Below are positions 51,035-60,820 of a stretch of DNA of 64,000 nt, piece by piece. This DNA is from Anaerobutyricum hallii (lineage in GTDB: Bacteria; Bacillota; Clostridia; Lachnospirales; Lachnospiraceae). The stretch spans positions 1,175,219 through 1,239,218 of the forward strand of contig NZ_LT907978.1 of assembly GCF_900209925.1 (NCBI RefSeq), in the 5' to 3' direction. The position numbers were made by a program, and so were the translations under genes. How positions within the stretch are numbered: position 1 is the first letter of the stretch; every line of letters begins with the position of its first letter. The notes below the pieces were generated by a model that was given only the letters and a program-made list of their open reading frames with translations, was not told the origin of the DNA and searched no databases.

Positions 51035-52306
51035 ATGGAAAGAGAGCATATTACTCCGCAAGGAGTATCTGTATTTCACGATAAAAATGAAAATATTCAC
51101 AGTTTCTGCCTGTGCTTGTATGTGCGGGCAGGATCACTGTTTGAGACAAAGAAAGAGAATGGAATTTCTCATTTTTTTGAACATATCGTATTTAAAAATA
51201 TTCATTATGCCATGGGAGAGAATCTGTATCAGACCTTAGATCGGTGTGGACTTGATTTTAATGCATCTACCTATGAAGAATTTATTCAGTTTATTATTAC
51301 AGGTGCCCCGGCACATTTTGAGGAAGCAGCAGAAATTCTGACAGGAATATTTGCACCGTTTACTCTGCCTGAAGAAGCAATCGATACAGAAAGAAAGCGT
51401 ATTAAAGCAGAAATTCGTGAAGAAGATGAGGAGAGCAGCCTGAATTACTTTACAAAACAGATTGCGTGGAAAGATACTTCGTTAGAGAGAACGATTACCG
51501 GAAAGAAAAAGACACTCAATAAAATAAGAAGAAAGCAGCTTTGTGCTTTTCAAAAAAAGGTACTGGCTGCCAATAATATTTTCTTTTATATCAGTGGAAA
51601 TTACCCGGAATCTTCTCTATCTGTATTGACAAGGCTGTTAGAGCCATATTCTTTTTCTTTTTTAAAAGAAGAACGGGAGAATATCGCGCCGGTGCCAAAG
51701 AGATTTGGACAGAGAAAGCCAAAGATTTATGTGAAAAACAGCAAGAAAACCTGTGTCTGTTTTTCTGTAGATATTGATGCATCCCGCTATACGCTGGCAG
51801 AGAAAAATCTGTTATTTGATATTTTATTTGAGGGAGAATTCTGTAAAATCCATCAGGAACTTTCAGAGAAAAAAGGCTATGTATATAGTTATGACCCATG
51901 TTTTCAGCATTATAATAACATTGGGCAGATGACTCTTGTTTATGAGGTGTTACCGAAACATCTTTATGATTCTGTAGAAACAGTTATAGAAGTATTAAAG
52001 TCTATGAAAGAAGGAATTACAGATGAACTTTCTTATGTTCTGCCTCACTATATAGATAATGCAGGCTTTTTATTGGATGATACGGAAGAATTTAACTGGG
52101 TCAGAGCTTATGAAGGACATATTCTTGACGTATACTATAAAGATATCGAGGAACGAACAGAGTCTTACCGAAGTGTCACAACGGAGCGTATGACACAGAT
52201 CTGCCGGGAAGTATTCAGACAAAGTAATATATTACTGACAATAAAAGGAAAGAAGAAAAAGGTAGATAAGGAGCGTCTTTCCAAGATTCTTTGTACGTTA
52301 GATTGA
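51035..52306 (+). CDS. M16-family (insulinase-type) zinc peptidase
   Basis: A 423-residue single-unit M16 protein. The inverted zinc motif HFFEH is at about 46-50 and the third-ligand Glu lies in ERKRIKAEIREEDEE near 120-133, so it appears catalytically competent. Homologous processing-peptidase-like M16B proteins are common in Firmicutes near polymer or spore genes. ATG 51035 has TTTGGAGGTG upstream; it starts 15 bases after pyc and is probably cotranscribed. Substrate unknown. Confidence 0.87.
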   Translation: MEREHITPQGVSVFHDKNENIHSFCLCLYVRAGSLFETKKENGISHFFEHIVFKNIHYAMGENLYQTLDRCGLDFNASTYEEFIQFIITGAPAHFEEAAEILTGIFAPFTLPEEAIDTERKRIKAEIREEDEESSLNYFTKQIAWKDTSLERTITGKKKTLNKIRRKQLCAFQKKVLAANNIFFYISGNYPESSLSVLTRLLEPYSFSFLKEERENIAPVPKRFGQRKPKIYVKNSKKTCVCFSVDIDASRYTLAEKNLLFDILFEGEFCKIHQELSEKKGYVYSYDPCFQHYNNIGQMTLVYEVLPKHLYDSVETVIEVLKSMKEGITDELSYVLPHYIDNAGFLLDDTEEFNWVRAYEGHILDVYYKDIEERTESYRSVTTERMTQICREVFRQSNILLTIKGKKKKVDKERLSKILCTLD

Positions 52307-52357
52307 CCCGGAACGTTTCTTGGGATATAATAAAGTCGTTTATGGAGGTGTAATGTT

Positions 52358-53734
52358 ATGAGAGAGAATTCATGGCTTAGTTATACGGATGAGGATGATA
52401 AGAATGTAGAAGTTCTCGCCGGAGAGTATAAAGAATTTTTAAGCAAATGTAAGACAGAACGGGAATGTACAGAGTATTTTACTAAAGAAGCGGAAGCTTG
52501 CGGTTATCAGGATCTTAATAAACTGATCGCACAGGGAACCCGTTTAAAAGCCGGAGATAAGGTATATGGTGTTGGCATGGGTAAGACGATCGCTCTTTTC
52601 CAGGTTGGAAAGCAGCCGCTTACCGAGGGAATGAACATCCTTTGTGCGCACATCGATTCTCCACGTCTTGATTTGAAACAGAATCCGTTATATGAGGATA
52701 CAGAATTATCTTTTATGGATACACATTATTATGGCGGTATTAAGAAGTACCAGTGGGTTGCACTTCCTCTTGCACTTCATGGCGTAGTGGCCAAGAAAGA
52801 TGGAACAGTAATTTCTGTCAATGTAGGAGAAGACCCGGCAGATCCTGTTGTTTACGTGACAGATCTTTTGATTCATCTTGCAGGAAAGCAGATGGAGAAA
52901 AAGGGATCGGTCGTTGTCGAAGGTGAGAATCTGGATATTCTCGTAGGAAGCCGTCCTCTTGCCGGAGAAGAAAAAGATGCAGTAAAGGCAAATATTTTAC
53001 GCATTTTAAAAGAAAAATATCAGATAGAAGAAGAAGATTTTCTTTCTGCAGAAATCGAGGTAGTACCGGCAGGTCCTGCAAGAGACTGTGGACTTGACCG
53101 CAGTATGATCGCAGGATATGGCCATGATGACAGGGTATGTGCATTTCCATCTTTTGCGGCAATGATGGAGACGGGACATGTTGACAGAACTTCCTGTTGT
53201 CTTTTGGTAGATAAAGAGGAAATCGGAAGTGTGGGAGCAACGGGTATGCAGTCGATGTTTTTTGAGAATACCGTTGCAGAGATTCTTGCATTGATGGGAC
53301 AGGATTCTAATCTGGCAGTAAGAAGAACACTGGCTCGTTCAAGGATGCTTTCTTCTGATGTAAGCGCTGCCTATGACCCAGCTTATGCAGAAGCATTTGA
53401 GAAGAAGAACTGTGCTTATTTTGGAAAAGGAATGGTTCTTAATAAATATACCGGAGCAAGAGGTAAGTCTGGTTCTAACGATGCGAATGCAGAATATCTT
53501 GCGAGACTTCGCCGTATTTTTGATGAGAATAAAGTCGCTTTTCAGACAGCAGAGCTTGGAAAGGTTGATTATGGCGGAGGTGGAACAATCGCCTACATTG
53601 CAGCCCTTTATGGTATGGAGGTTGTAGATAGCGGTGTTGCTGTTTTAAGTATGCATGCGCCTTGGGAGATTATCAGCAAGTCTGATTTATATGAGGCGAA
53701 AAAAGGATATCTTGCCTTTTTAAAGAATGCTTAA
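52358..53734 (+). CDS. M18-family aminopeptidase
   Basis: A 458-residue dinuclear zinc aminopeptidase of the aspartyl aminopeptidase family. Metal-site sequences: CAHIDSPRLDLK near 96-107, GYGHDDRVCAFP near 250, LVDKEEIGSVGATGMQS near 285-301 and VLSMHAPWEIIS near 436. TGGAGGTG precedes the ATG. Cytosolic; trims acidic N-terminal residues from peptides by family knowledge. Confidence 0.93.
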   Translation: MRENSWLSYTDEDDKNVEVLAGEYKEFLSKCKTERECTEYFTKEAEACGYQDLNKLIAQGTRLKAGDKVYGVGMGKTIALFQVGKQPLTEGMNILCAHIDSPRLDLKQNPLYEDTELSFMDTHYYGGIKKYQWVALPLALHGVVAKKDGTVISVNVGEDPADPVVYVTDLLIHLAGKQMEKKGSVVVEGENLDILVGSRPLAGEEKDAVKANILRILKEKYQIEEEDFLSAEIEVVPAGPARDCGLDRSMIAGYGHDDRVCAFPSFAAMMETGHVDRTSCCLLVDKEEIGSVGATGMQSMFFENTVAEILALMGQDSNLAVRRTLARSRMLSSDVSAAYDPAYAEAFEKKNCAYFGKGMVLNKYTGARGKSGSNDANAEYLARLRRIFDENKVAFQTAELGKVDYGGGGTIAYIAALYGMEVVDSGVAVLSMHAPWEIISKSDLYEAKKGYLAFLKNA

Positions 53735-53765
53735 GTGTAAAAATAATCTTGAACTGGAGAAACAT

Positions 53766-54107
53766 ATGAATTGTCAGAATGCACAGTCCATGGTACTGAA
53801 TTTCATTAATAATAAGTTAGATAAAGAAGAAACCAAAGAATTCATTGAGCATATCCGTAGTTGTAAAGATTGCTGGGAGGAACTGGAAATCTATTATGTT
53901 ATGCTGATCGGTTTAAAACAGCTTGATGAAGGAGAAGAACTGGCCGCTGATTTTAAAGAGAAGCTTCAGAATGAAGTGGACAGCCGTTATCTGGAAATAG
54001 AAAAGAATTCTAAGCGGAAGTATGCGGCAAAGATCGTAATCGTTCTTACGATAGCGGTAATGCTTATCTGGATGTTTGTGTATCTGGTTTTTGCGATGTT
54101 TCTTTAA
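53766..54107 (+). CDS. Small zinc-finger (zf-HC2-like) single-pass membrane protein
   Basis: A 113-residue protein with an N-terminal anti-sigma-type zinc finger (NCQNAQSMVLNFINNKLD ... EHIRSCKDCWEEL, His and two Cys near 35-42) and one C-terminal span (about 88-110, IVIVLTIAVMLIWMFVYLVFAMF). No sigma factor gene is adjacent, so an anti-sigma role is not shown. ATG 53766 has CTGGAG upstream; a longer frame from 53727 overlaps the M18 gene. Confidence 0.8.
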   Translation: MNCQNAQSMVLNFINNKLDKEETKEFIEHIRSCKDCWEELEIYYVMLIGLKQLDEGEELAADFKEKLQNEVDSRYLEIEKNSKRKYAAKIVIVLTIAVMLIWMFVYLVFAMFL

Positions 54108-54177
54108 ATTGTAAAGTCTGGCAGAGTAGAGGATCGAAGTGTTAAGTAAAGCATGACAATCCTTCAATATGCCAGCT

Positions 54178-54226
54178 AACCTGCACTGAAGAAAGAAAAT
54201 ATCTGAATTCAGTCGCAGGTTTTTGT
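54178..54226 (+). terminator. Intrinsic terminator before polA
   Basis: AACCTGCACTGAA pairs with TTCAGTCGCAGGTT (one bulge) and is followed by TTTTGTG; ends the upstream transcript. The polA start follows at 54242. Confidence 0.8.
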
Positions 54227-54241
54227 GTTATAGGAGGAAAT

Positions 54242-56878
54242 ATGTCAGATAAAATTATGCTGTTAGACGGACATAGCCTGTTGAACCGGGCTTTTTACGG
54301 TCTGCCGGATCTGACGAATGCCGAAGGAAAGCATACGAATGCAGTACTTGGTTTTTTAAATATTATGCTTCGTTATGTAGAAGAGGAGAAGCCGACGCAT
54401 CTTCTGGTGGCATTTGACCGGAAAGAACCGACCTTCCGTCATATAAAATATAAAGAATATAAAGGTACGAGAAAGCCGATGCCGGCAGAGTTACACGAAC
54501 AGGTTCCGTTAATGAAGGAAGTCTTAAAGACGATGGAAATTCCAATTATCACACAGGCGGGAATTGAGGCTGACGATATTTTGGGAACAATCGGAAAAGA
54601 AGCGGAAGAAGCCGGTTTTGATGTAGCAATCGTATCGGGAGACCGGGATTTATTGCAGCTTGCAACGAAGAAAGTGAAAGTAAAGATTCCAAAAACAAAG
54701 GCATCCGGAACAGTGACGGAAGATTATTATGAGGATGATGTCCGGGAACTTTACGGCGTGAGCCCAACAGAATTTATTGATATGAAAGGGCTTATGGGAG
54801 ATACTTCTGATAATATTCCCGGAGTCCCTGGAATCGGGGAGAAAACGGCGGCAAAGATTATTAAGGAATATCATTCTATTGAGAATGCTCATGACCATAT
54901 CGAAGAAATTAAGCCTGCACGTGCTAAAAATAATTTGCAGGAATACTACGAACAGGCAATTATGAGTAAAGATCTTGCGACAATTAAAAAAGACTGCGAT
55001 CTTTCTTATGATTTTAAGGATGCAAAGATTGGAACACTTTTTACAAAGGAAGCATACCAGTTATTTAAAGAGCTTGAATTAAAAAGTCTGTTTAAGTATT
55101 TTGATGAAGAAGAAAAGGAAGAAGAAACACTAGAAGTAGTGACAACTTCTGATTTGGGAGAAGTGGAGAATCTCTTTTCTTCTATTAAAAAGAGTGGACA
55201 GGCAGGGCTTGGTGTGATTGGTGTCAGCGGAAATTGTAAAGGAATTTCTCTTACCTGGAAAGAGGGTACCGTACTGGCATTAATCGGTGGATTTGTCACA
55301 GAAGATTATTTAAAAGAAAAGATTGTAGAACTTTTAAAAGAGGGGACAGAACTTATTGTCCTTGATTATAAGGCATTGCTTCATTTCGTAGAAGAAGTCA
55401 GAGGGTATGAAAGCCAGATTCAGGATGTTGGGATTCAGGCATATCTTTTGAATCCGCTGCAGTCTGCTTATGATTATGAAGATATTGCAAGAGATTACCT
55501 TAGACAGATGCTTCCATCAAGAAAAGAAATCTGTGGAAAGAAAGCAATAGAAGAAGTATTTGAAGCGGAAGAAGAAAAGACAGTACAGATGGCTGCGTAT
55601 CTTTCTTATGTTCCATTTCATGCTTACCCACTTGTTTTTGAAAAGTTAAAAGAGCAGGAGATGGAAGAACTGTATCTTACCATCGAGCGTCCGACGGTTG
55701 CTACACTTTATGACATGGAAAAGTATGGAATTACAGTTGAGAAAGATGCTTTAAAGGAGTATGGAGACCAGCTTATTGGCAGAATTGAAGAGTTAGAGCA
55801 AAATATTTACGAAAAAGCAGGTAAGACTTTTAATATCAATTCTCCAAAACAGCTTGGTGTGATTTTATTTGAAGATTTAAAAATGCCTTTTGCGAAAAAG
55901 ACAAAAACGGGTTATTCAACAAATGCAGATATTTTAGAAAAGCTTGCACCGGATTATCCAATTGTATCAGAGATTTTAGAGTATCGTCAGCTTACAAAGT
56001 TAAAGTCAACGTATGCAGACGGACTTGCCGCATTCATTCAGGAAGATGGAAAGATTCACAGTATTTTTCATCAGAAAGTAACCGCAACCGGAAGATTATC
56101 AAGTTCTGATCCAAACCTGCAGAATATTCCGATTCGTATGCCGCTTGGAAGGGCAATCCGCAAAGTATTTGTTCCAGATCCCGGTTATGTCTTTGTCAGT
56201 GCGGATTATTCACAGATTGAACTTCGTGTACTTGCACATATGGCAGGGGATGAACACCTGATTGATGCGTACCGGCATGGAGAAGACATTCACCGTATGA
56301 CTGCATCTCAGGTATTTGGCGTACCATTTGAAGAGGTCACTCCGCTGCTTAGAAGAAGTGCGAAGGCAGTAAACTTTGGTATTGTTTACGGTATCAGCGC
56401 ATTTGGACTTAGTCAGGACTTAAAGATTTCCCGGAAAGAAGCAAGTGACTATATTAATAAATATTTTGCAACGTATCCGGGAATTAAAACGTATCTTGAC
56501 GGTAATGTGGCTTTTGCAAAACAAGAAGGTTATGTAAAGACTTTATACGGACGAATCCGTCCGATTCCAGAGCTTTCTTCTAGTAACTTTATGCAACGAA
56601 GTTTTGGAGAGAGAGTGGCAATGAACTCTTCTATTCAGGGAACAGCAGCCGACATTATTAAGATTGCGATGGTTCGGGTAAGTAAACGCTTGCAGGAAGA
56701 AAACTTAGAATCCCGACTTATTTTACAGATTCACGATGAACTTTTGATTGAAACAAAAGAGAATGAAAGAAAAGAAGTCCGTAAAATACTAGAAGAAGAG
56801 ATGATGGGAGCGGCACAGCTTAAAGTTCCGCTGTCTATTGATATTGAAGAAGGAAAGACCTGGTATGAAGCAAAATAA
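54242..56878 (+). CDS. polA: DNA polymerase I
   Basis: Repair and Okazaki-fragment polymerase. The 878-residue protein has the 5' nuclease domain (1-290; SGDRDLLQL, DTSDNIPGVPGIGEKTA), a degenerate 3'-5' exonuclease domain (about 300-470) without the DxE and YxxxD metal motifs, and the family A polymerase with DYSQIELRVLAHM near 656, RRSAKAVNFGIVYG near 705 and QIHDELLIE near 828. Loss of proofreading is usual in Firmicutes PolA. TAGGAGGAAAT precedes the ATG. It overlaps coaE by 14 bases. Confidence 0.97.
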   Translation: MSDKIMLLDGHSLLNRAFYGLPDLTNAEGKHTNAVLGFLNIMLRYVEEEKPTHLLVAFDRKEPTFRHIKYKEYKGTRKPMPAELHEQVPLMKEVLKTMEIPIITQAGIEADDILGTIGKEAEEAGFDVAIVSGDRDLLQLATKKVKVKIPKTKASGTVTEDYYEDDVRELYGVSPTEFIDMKGLMGDTSDNIPGVPGIGEKTAAKIIKEYHSIENAHDHIEEIKPARAKNNLQEYYEQAIMSKDLATIKKDCDLSYDFKDAKIGTLFTKEAYQLFKELELKSLFKYFDEEEKEEETLEVVTTSDLGEVENLFSSIKKSGQAGLGVIGVSGNCKGISLTWKEGTVLALIGGFVTEDYLKEKIVELLKEGTELIVLDYKALLHFVEEVRGYESQIQDVGIQAYLLNPLQSAYDYEDIARDYLRQMLPSRKEICGKKAIEEVFEAEEEKTVQMAAYLSYVPFHAYPLVFEKLKEQEMEELYLTIERPTVATLYDMEKYGITVEKDALKEYGDQLIGRIEELEQNIYEKAGKTFNINSPKQLGVILFEDLKMPFAKKTKTGYSTNADILEKLAPDYPIVSEILEYRQLTKLKSTYADGLAAFIQEDGKIHSIFHQKVTATGRLSSSDPNLQNIPIRMPLGRAIRKVFVPDPGYVFVSADYSQIELRVLAHMAGDEHLIDAYRHGEDIHRMTASQVFGVPFEEVTPLLRRSAKAVNFGIVYGISAFGLSQDLKISRKEASDYINKYFATYPGIKTYLDGNVAFAKQEGYVKTLYGRIRPIPELSSSNFMQRSFGERVAMNSSIQGTAADIIKIAMVRVSKRLQEENLESRLILQIHDELLIETKENERKEVRKILEEEMMGAAQLKVPLSIDIEEGKTWYEAK

Positions 56879-57497
56879 GAAGCGAAATGATATAAAAGTT
56901 GTTGGCATTACCGGCGGAGTCGGTTCCGGAAAAAGTGTTGTCATGAATATTTTAAAAGAAAAATATGGAGCAGAAATTATTCTTGCTGATTTAGTGGCAC
57001 ATGATTTAATGGAGCCAGGCCAGCAGAATTATTTAGATATTGTAGAGGCATTTGGAGAGAAAGTTCTTGCCAAAGATAAAACAATAGACCGTCCGGCATT
57101 AGCAAAGCTTGTCTTTGGAGACCAGGAAAAGCTTAGCCGTTTAAATGCCATTACACATCCAAATGTAAAGAAAGAAATCTTTCGGAGAATTCAAAGGATA
57201 AAAGAAAAAGGAGAAGCCTCTTTCATTGCGGTGGAAGCGGCGCTCCTTTTAGAAGAAGGTTATCAAAATGATTTTGATACGATGTGGTATGTGTATGTTG
57301 ATGAGGCAACCCGTATCGAAAGATTGAAAGAAGGTCGTGGATATACCGAAGAAAAATGTCATGAAATTATGGCAAAACAACTTCCGGAAGAAGCATTCCG
57401 GAAGGAATGTTCTACAGTGATCGACAACCATTTAGGAATCTCTGAAACGGAAAATCAGATAAAAACGGCGGTAGAGAGCCTGCTTTCTCTTTACTAA
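56865..57497 (+). CDS. coaE: Dephospho-CoA kinase
   Basis: Last step of coenzyme A synthesis. The P-loop GITGGVGSGKSVV spans about 14-26, followed by ADLVAHDLMEPGQ and DRPALAKLVF. Start ATG 56865 lies within the 3' end of polA and has GAAGGAAAG upstream; longer frames are unlikely. Length 210, usual for the family. Confidence 0.95.
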   Translation: MKQNKKRNDIKVVGITGGVGSGKSVVMNILKEKYGAEIILADLVAHDLMEPGQQNYLDIVEAFGEKVLAKDKTIDRPALAKLVFGDQEKLSRLNAITHPNVKKEIFRRIQRIKEKGEASFIAVEAALLLEEGYQNDFDTMWYVYVDEATRIERLKEGRGYTEEKCHEIMAKQLPEEAFRKECSTVIDNHLGISETENQIKTAVESLLSLY

Positions 57498-57564
57498 CTC
57501 TTTACTAATAAGATAATTTAGTATATAATGGTTGGTAAATTTGAGCCAAAAGGATGGTAAATAG

Positions 57565-58356
57565 ATGAATTTAGCGAGCATCGCTAGCGGAAGCAGCGGT
57601 AATTGTATATATGTAGGTAATGAAAAGTCCCATTTTCTCATTGATGCGGGAATCAGCAGAAAGAGAATTGTGGAGGGGCTGTCACAGATGGAAGTAGCAC
57701 CGGAGACGATACAGGGCATTTTTGTGACACATGAACATATGGATCATATCAGTGGTCTTGGTGTGTTCCTTAGAAAGTATCCGGTTCCTGTATTTGCTAC
57801 AGCCAGAACAATAGATGAGATTTTAAGTACATCTTCGCTTGGAAAGGTGGACAAGAATCTTTTTGAGAGTATCACACCCGACCAGCCAATTTATATGGAT
57901 GGAATTAAAATAGAAGCCTCCCGTATCCTTCATGATGCGGCAGACCCGGTCTGTTACACAGTAAGCGATACGGAATCTAAAGTTGGGGTAGCAACTGACT
58001 TTGGAACGTATGATGAGTATTTAGTAGAGAAGATGCAGGGATGTGAATCCCTCTTGGTGGAGTCGAATCATGATTTAAATATGCTCATGGTTGGTCCGTA
58101 TCCGTATCCTCTCAAGAAGCGAATAATGGGGAATAAGGGGCATCTCTCAAACGAGAGAGCCGGACAGTTTTTGTCAAAGGTAATTGGAGAAGAGTGTAAA
58201 CATATTTTTCTGGGGCATCTTAGTAAAGAGAATAACTATGGTGAACTGGCTTACGAAACAGTAAAGGTAGAGCTTTTATTACATAATATTGATCTTAATA
58301 AAGCAGACTTTACACTTCAGGTAGCAAGCAGAACAGCGCCTACCTGTGTTATTTAG
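57565..58356 (+). CDS. MBL-fold metallohydrolase, YycJ/WalJ type
   Basis: A 263-residue metallo-beta-lactamase-fold protein with SGSSGNCIYVGN at the N-terminus and the metal motif VTHEHMDHISGLG near 54-66, matching YycJ, a double-strand 5'-3' exonuclease-like protein in Firmicutes. LVESNHDLNML and HIFLGHLSKENN are also characteristic. Here it is not next to walKR; it follows polA-coaE, fitting a DNA maintenance role. Confidence 0.88.
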   Translation: MNLASIASGSSGNCIYVGNEKSHFLIDAGISRKRIVEGLSQMEVAPETIQGIFVTHEHMDHISGLGVFLRKYPVPVFATARTIDEILSTSSLGKVDKNLFESITPDQPIYMDGIKIEASRILHDAADPVCYTVSDTESKVGVATDFGTYDEYLVEKMQGCESLLVESNHDLNMLMVGPYPYPLKKRIMGNKGHLSNERAGQFLSKVIGEECKHIFLGHLSKENNYGELAYETVKVELLLHNIDLNKADFTLQVASRTAPTCVI

Positions 58357-58498
58357 CGTTCGTATCAGTATGATTGATTATAATCTATACAGAGGTCAGT
58401 ACATCAGGAAAAAAGGTTGAATTGTAATTATTAAGAGTAAGAATTGATTGCTTTTACTAATTACTTTAATATTTATACATACATAAGGAGTATTTACT

Positions 58499-58786
58499 AT
58501 GGAAGGAAAAAAGCTTAAGAAATCAATTATCACCGTACTCGGAAAAGATTCTGTTGGAATCATTGCAAAGGTTTGTACGTATCTTGCAAACAATAATGTA
58601 AACATTCTTGATATTAATCAGACCATTACCGGCGGTTTCTTCAACATGATGATGATTGTTGAGTCTGAAGAAGTAGTTAAGACTTTCCCTGTTATGGCAA
58701 GCGAGCTTGAGCAGATTGGTGAGGAGCTTGGTGTTAAGATTCAGGCACAGCACCAGGAAATCTTTGAAATGATGCACCGTATCTAG
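58499..58786 (+). CDS. ACT-domain protein (UPF0237)
   Basis: A 95-residue single ACT domain: [31 protein letters not shown] in its first half and [11 protein letters not shown] in the second. ACT domains bind small ligands, often amino acids. AAGGAG lies upstream. It is followed after 10 bases by the UPF0210 gene, its standard partner across bacteria; the joint function is unknown. Confidence 0.9.
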   Translation: MEGKKLKKSIITVLGKDSVGIIAKVCTYLANNNVNILDINQTITGGFFNMMMIVESEEVVKTFPVMASELEQIGEELGVKIQAQHQEIFEMMHRI

Positions 58787-58796
58787 GAGGCCTGCT

Positions 58797-60161
58797 ATGT
58801 TAAACATAAATGAAGTAATTGAAACCAATAAGATGATTCATGAGATGAACCTTGACGTTCGTACGATCACAATGGGTATCAGCCTGTTAGACTGCGTCAG
58901 CGAATCTCTTGATGAAGTGTGCGAGAATATTTACAAGAAGATTACAACAAAGGCTAAGAATCTTGTAAAGGTAGGTAAGGAGATCGAGAAAGAATTCGGT
59001 ATACCTATCGTTAATAAGCGTATTTCTATCACACCGATCGCATTAGTAGGTGGTGCATGCTGTAAAGGTCCGGAAGACTTTGTCCGCATTGCAAAAGAGT
59101 TAGACCGCTGTGCGAAAGAAGTAGGCGTGAACTTTATCGGTGGCTATTCTGCATTAGTAAATAAAGGAATGACAAAAGCAGACAGATATCTTATGGAATC
59201 TATCCCGGAAGCACTTTCTGTAACAGACAGAGTATGTAGCTCCATTAATGTTGGTTCTACGAAAACAGGAATTAACATGGATGCAGTAAAGATGCTTGGT
59301 GAGATAATTCTTGAAACTTCCAGAAAGACAGCAGATAAAGACAGTATTGGTAATGCCAAGCTTGTTGTATTTACTAACGCACCGGATGACAACCCATTTA
59401 TGGCAGGTGCTTTCCATGGTGTTACAGAAGCAGACACGATTATTAATGTCGGTGTCAGTGGACCGGGTGTTGTAAAGCGTGCACTTGAAAATGTTCGTGG
59501 CAAAAATTTTGAAGAACTTTGTGAGACAATTAAAAAGACAGCATTTAAAGTAACTCGTGTAGGACAGCTTGTAGCCAAAGAAGCTTCTAAGCGTCTTGAT
59601 GTACCTTTTGGTATTATTGATTTATCCCTTGCACCAACACCTGCAGTCGGTGACAGCGTTGGAGAAATCTTAGAAGAAATCGGTCTGGAATATGCTGGAG
59701 CACCAGGAACAACCGCAGCACTTGCACTCTTAAACGATCAGGTAAAGAAGGGCGGCGTTATGGCTTCCTCTTATGTTGGCGGTTTAAGTGGTGCATTTAT
59801 CCCGGTAAGCGAAGATCAGCGAATGATCGATGCAGTAGAGGCAGGAGCACTTACTTTAGAGAAGTTAGAAGCAATGACTTGTGTATGTTCTGTTGGACTT
59901 GATATGATCGCTATTCCTGGAGATACAAAGGCAACAACGATTTCCGGAATTATCGCAGATGAGATGGCACTCGGTATGGTAAACCAGAAGACAACAGCAG
60001 TCCGCATTATTCCTGTAATCGGTAAAGGCGTTGGTGATACGGTACAGTTTGGAGGACTTTTAGGTTATGCTCCAATCATGCCAGTGAATCAGTTTGACTG
60101 TTCCGCATTCGTAAACAGAGGCGGAAGAATCCCTGCACCAATCCATAGTTTTAAGAATTAA
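58797..60161 (+). CDS. UPF0210 / DUF711 protein (PFL-like fold)
   Basis: A 454-residue cytosolic protein of the UPF0210 family, structurally related to glycyl-radical-like barrels but without the glycyl radical site; no reaction is known. Conserved stretches: [41 protein letters not shown] and [26 protein letters not shown] precedes the ATG. Co-occurrence with the ACT protein suggests a ligand-regulated complex. Confidence 0.9.
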   Translation: MLNINEVIETNKMIHEMNLDVRTITMGISLLDCVSESLDEVCENIYKKITTKAKNLVKVGKEIEKEFGIPIVNKRISITPIALVGGACCKGPEDFVRIAKELDRCAKEVGVNFIGGYSALVNKGMTKADRYLMESIPEALSVTDRVCSSINVGSTKTGINMDAVKMLGEIILETSRKTADKDSIGNAKLVVFTNAPDDNPFMAGAFHGVTEADTIINVGVSGPGVVKRALENVRGKNFEELCETIKKTAFKVTRVGQLVAKEASKRLDVPFGIIDLSLAPTPAVGDSVGEILEEIGLEYAGAPGTTAALALLNDQVKKGGVMASSYVGGLSGAFIPVSEDQRMIDAVEAGALTLEKLEAMTCVCSVGLDMIAIPGDTKATTISGIIADEMALGMVNQKTTAVRIIPVIGKGVGDTVQFGGLLGYAPIMPVNQFDCSAFVNRGGRIPAPIHSFKN

Positions 60162-60167
60162 ATAGTA

Positions 60168-60230
60168 TTGCCGCAGGCAAGGAGACGCTCTCCCAGAGAG
60201 AAGATATCTTCTCTCTGGGGGAGCTGTTTT
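60168..60230 (+). terminator. Reduced family B element acting as terminator (B5)
   Basis: GCTCTCCCAGAGAGAAGAT and ATCTTCTCTCTGGGGGAGC form a stem of about 19 bp with no loop bases, followed by TGTTTTTTG. The left end GCCGCAGGCAAGGAGACGCT matches that of copy B1, so this looks like a shortened member of the same family placed after the UPF0210 stop. Confidence 0.8.
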
Positions 60231-60350
60231 TTGTTAAAGGTATGATACAGATAATTCAAGGAATTATGTGGACTTTGATTGCCATTGACAGTTGGGCAAC
60301 CAGTCATGCAGTAACGAAAATACAAATCGGAATTTGTGAGGTGATGGTAT

Positions 60351-60680
60351 ATGGCAAAACATGAGTTTGGAATTATGATGAATACTCCTCAGCAGAGCGA
60401 ACGATATGACGAATATGAACCATGGAAATACGACTGCATTTCTGTTGATGATAAAGATTTAGAAAATGCTGTTAAAAGGCTTACCTTCGTTGATTCCTAT
60501 TGGCATACGCTTTCAGCTAAAAACAAGGGGCTTGCATATTATGGCGTTACACTTGTTCCGCCTTGCTCATTAAAGGCATTTATTGATATTATTGCTGATA
60601 TTCCTGAATTGTGCGAATTAAAGAAACTGTTAAAAAAGGCATTGGACAAAAATAAATGGGTTATTCATTATGGAATTTGA
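60351..60680 (+). CDS. Hypothetical protein, 109 residues
   Basis: A soluble protein beginning MAKHEFGIMMNTPQQSERYD, with a central WHTLSAKNKGLAYYGVTLVPP segment and a helical C-terminal KAFIDIIADIPEL...KKLLKKALDKNKW. I recall similar short hypotheticals in Clostridia, but no function. GAGGTGATG lies upstream of ATG 60351. No membrane segment or signal peptide. Neighbours give no hint. Confidence 0.75.
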   Translation: MAKHEFGIMMNTPQQSERYDEYEPWKYDCISVDDKDLENAVKRLTFVDSYWHTLSAKNKGLAYYGVTLVPPCSLKAFIDIIADIPELCELKKLLKKALDKNKWVIHYGI

Positions 60681-60761
60681 CTGAACAACAACTTCAAATT
60701 TGTAGAGGACTTAATGAATCCTTGAAATATTGGGCGTTGCATGAATGTTAATTTGCGTTGC

Positions 60762-60790
60762 TTGATGTATTGATGGCTAATCAGTATACT
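60762..60790 (+). promoter_or_regulatory. Promoter of the XRE-type regulator
   Basis: TTGATG at 60762-60767 and TATACT at 60785-60790 with a 17-bp spacer, about 25 bases before the ribosome site. Confidence 0.65.
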
Positions 60791-60820
60791 AACTTTATCA
60801 AACGAAAGGAGCAGCTAGAG

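Noticed and set aside
53766-54107. Anti-sigma factor
   Set aside because: The zinc-finger and membrane span fit, but no sigma gene is adjacent, so only the domain layout is reported.
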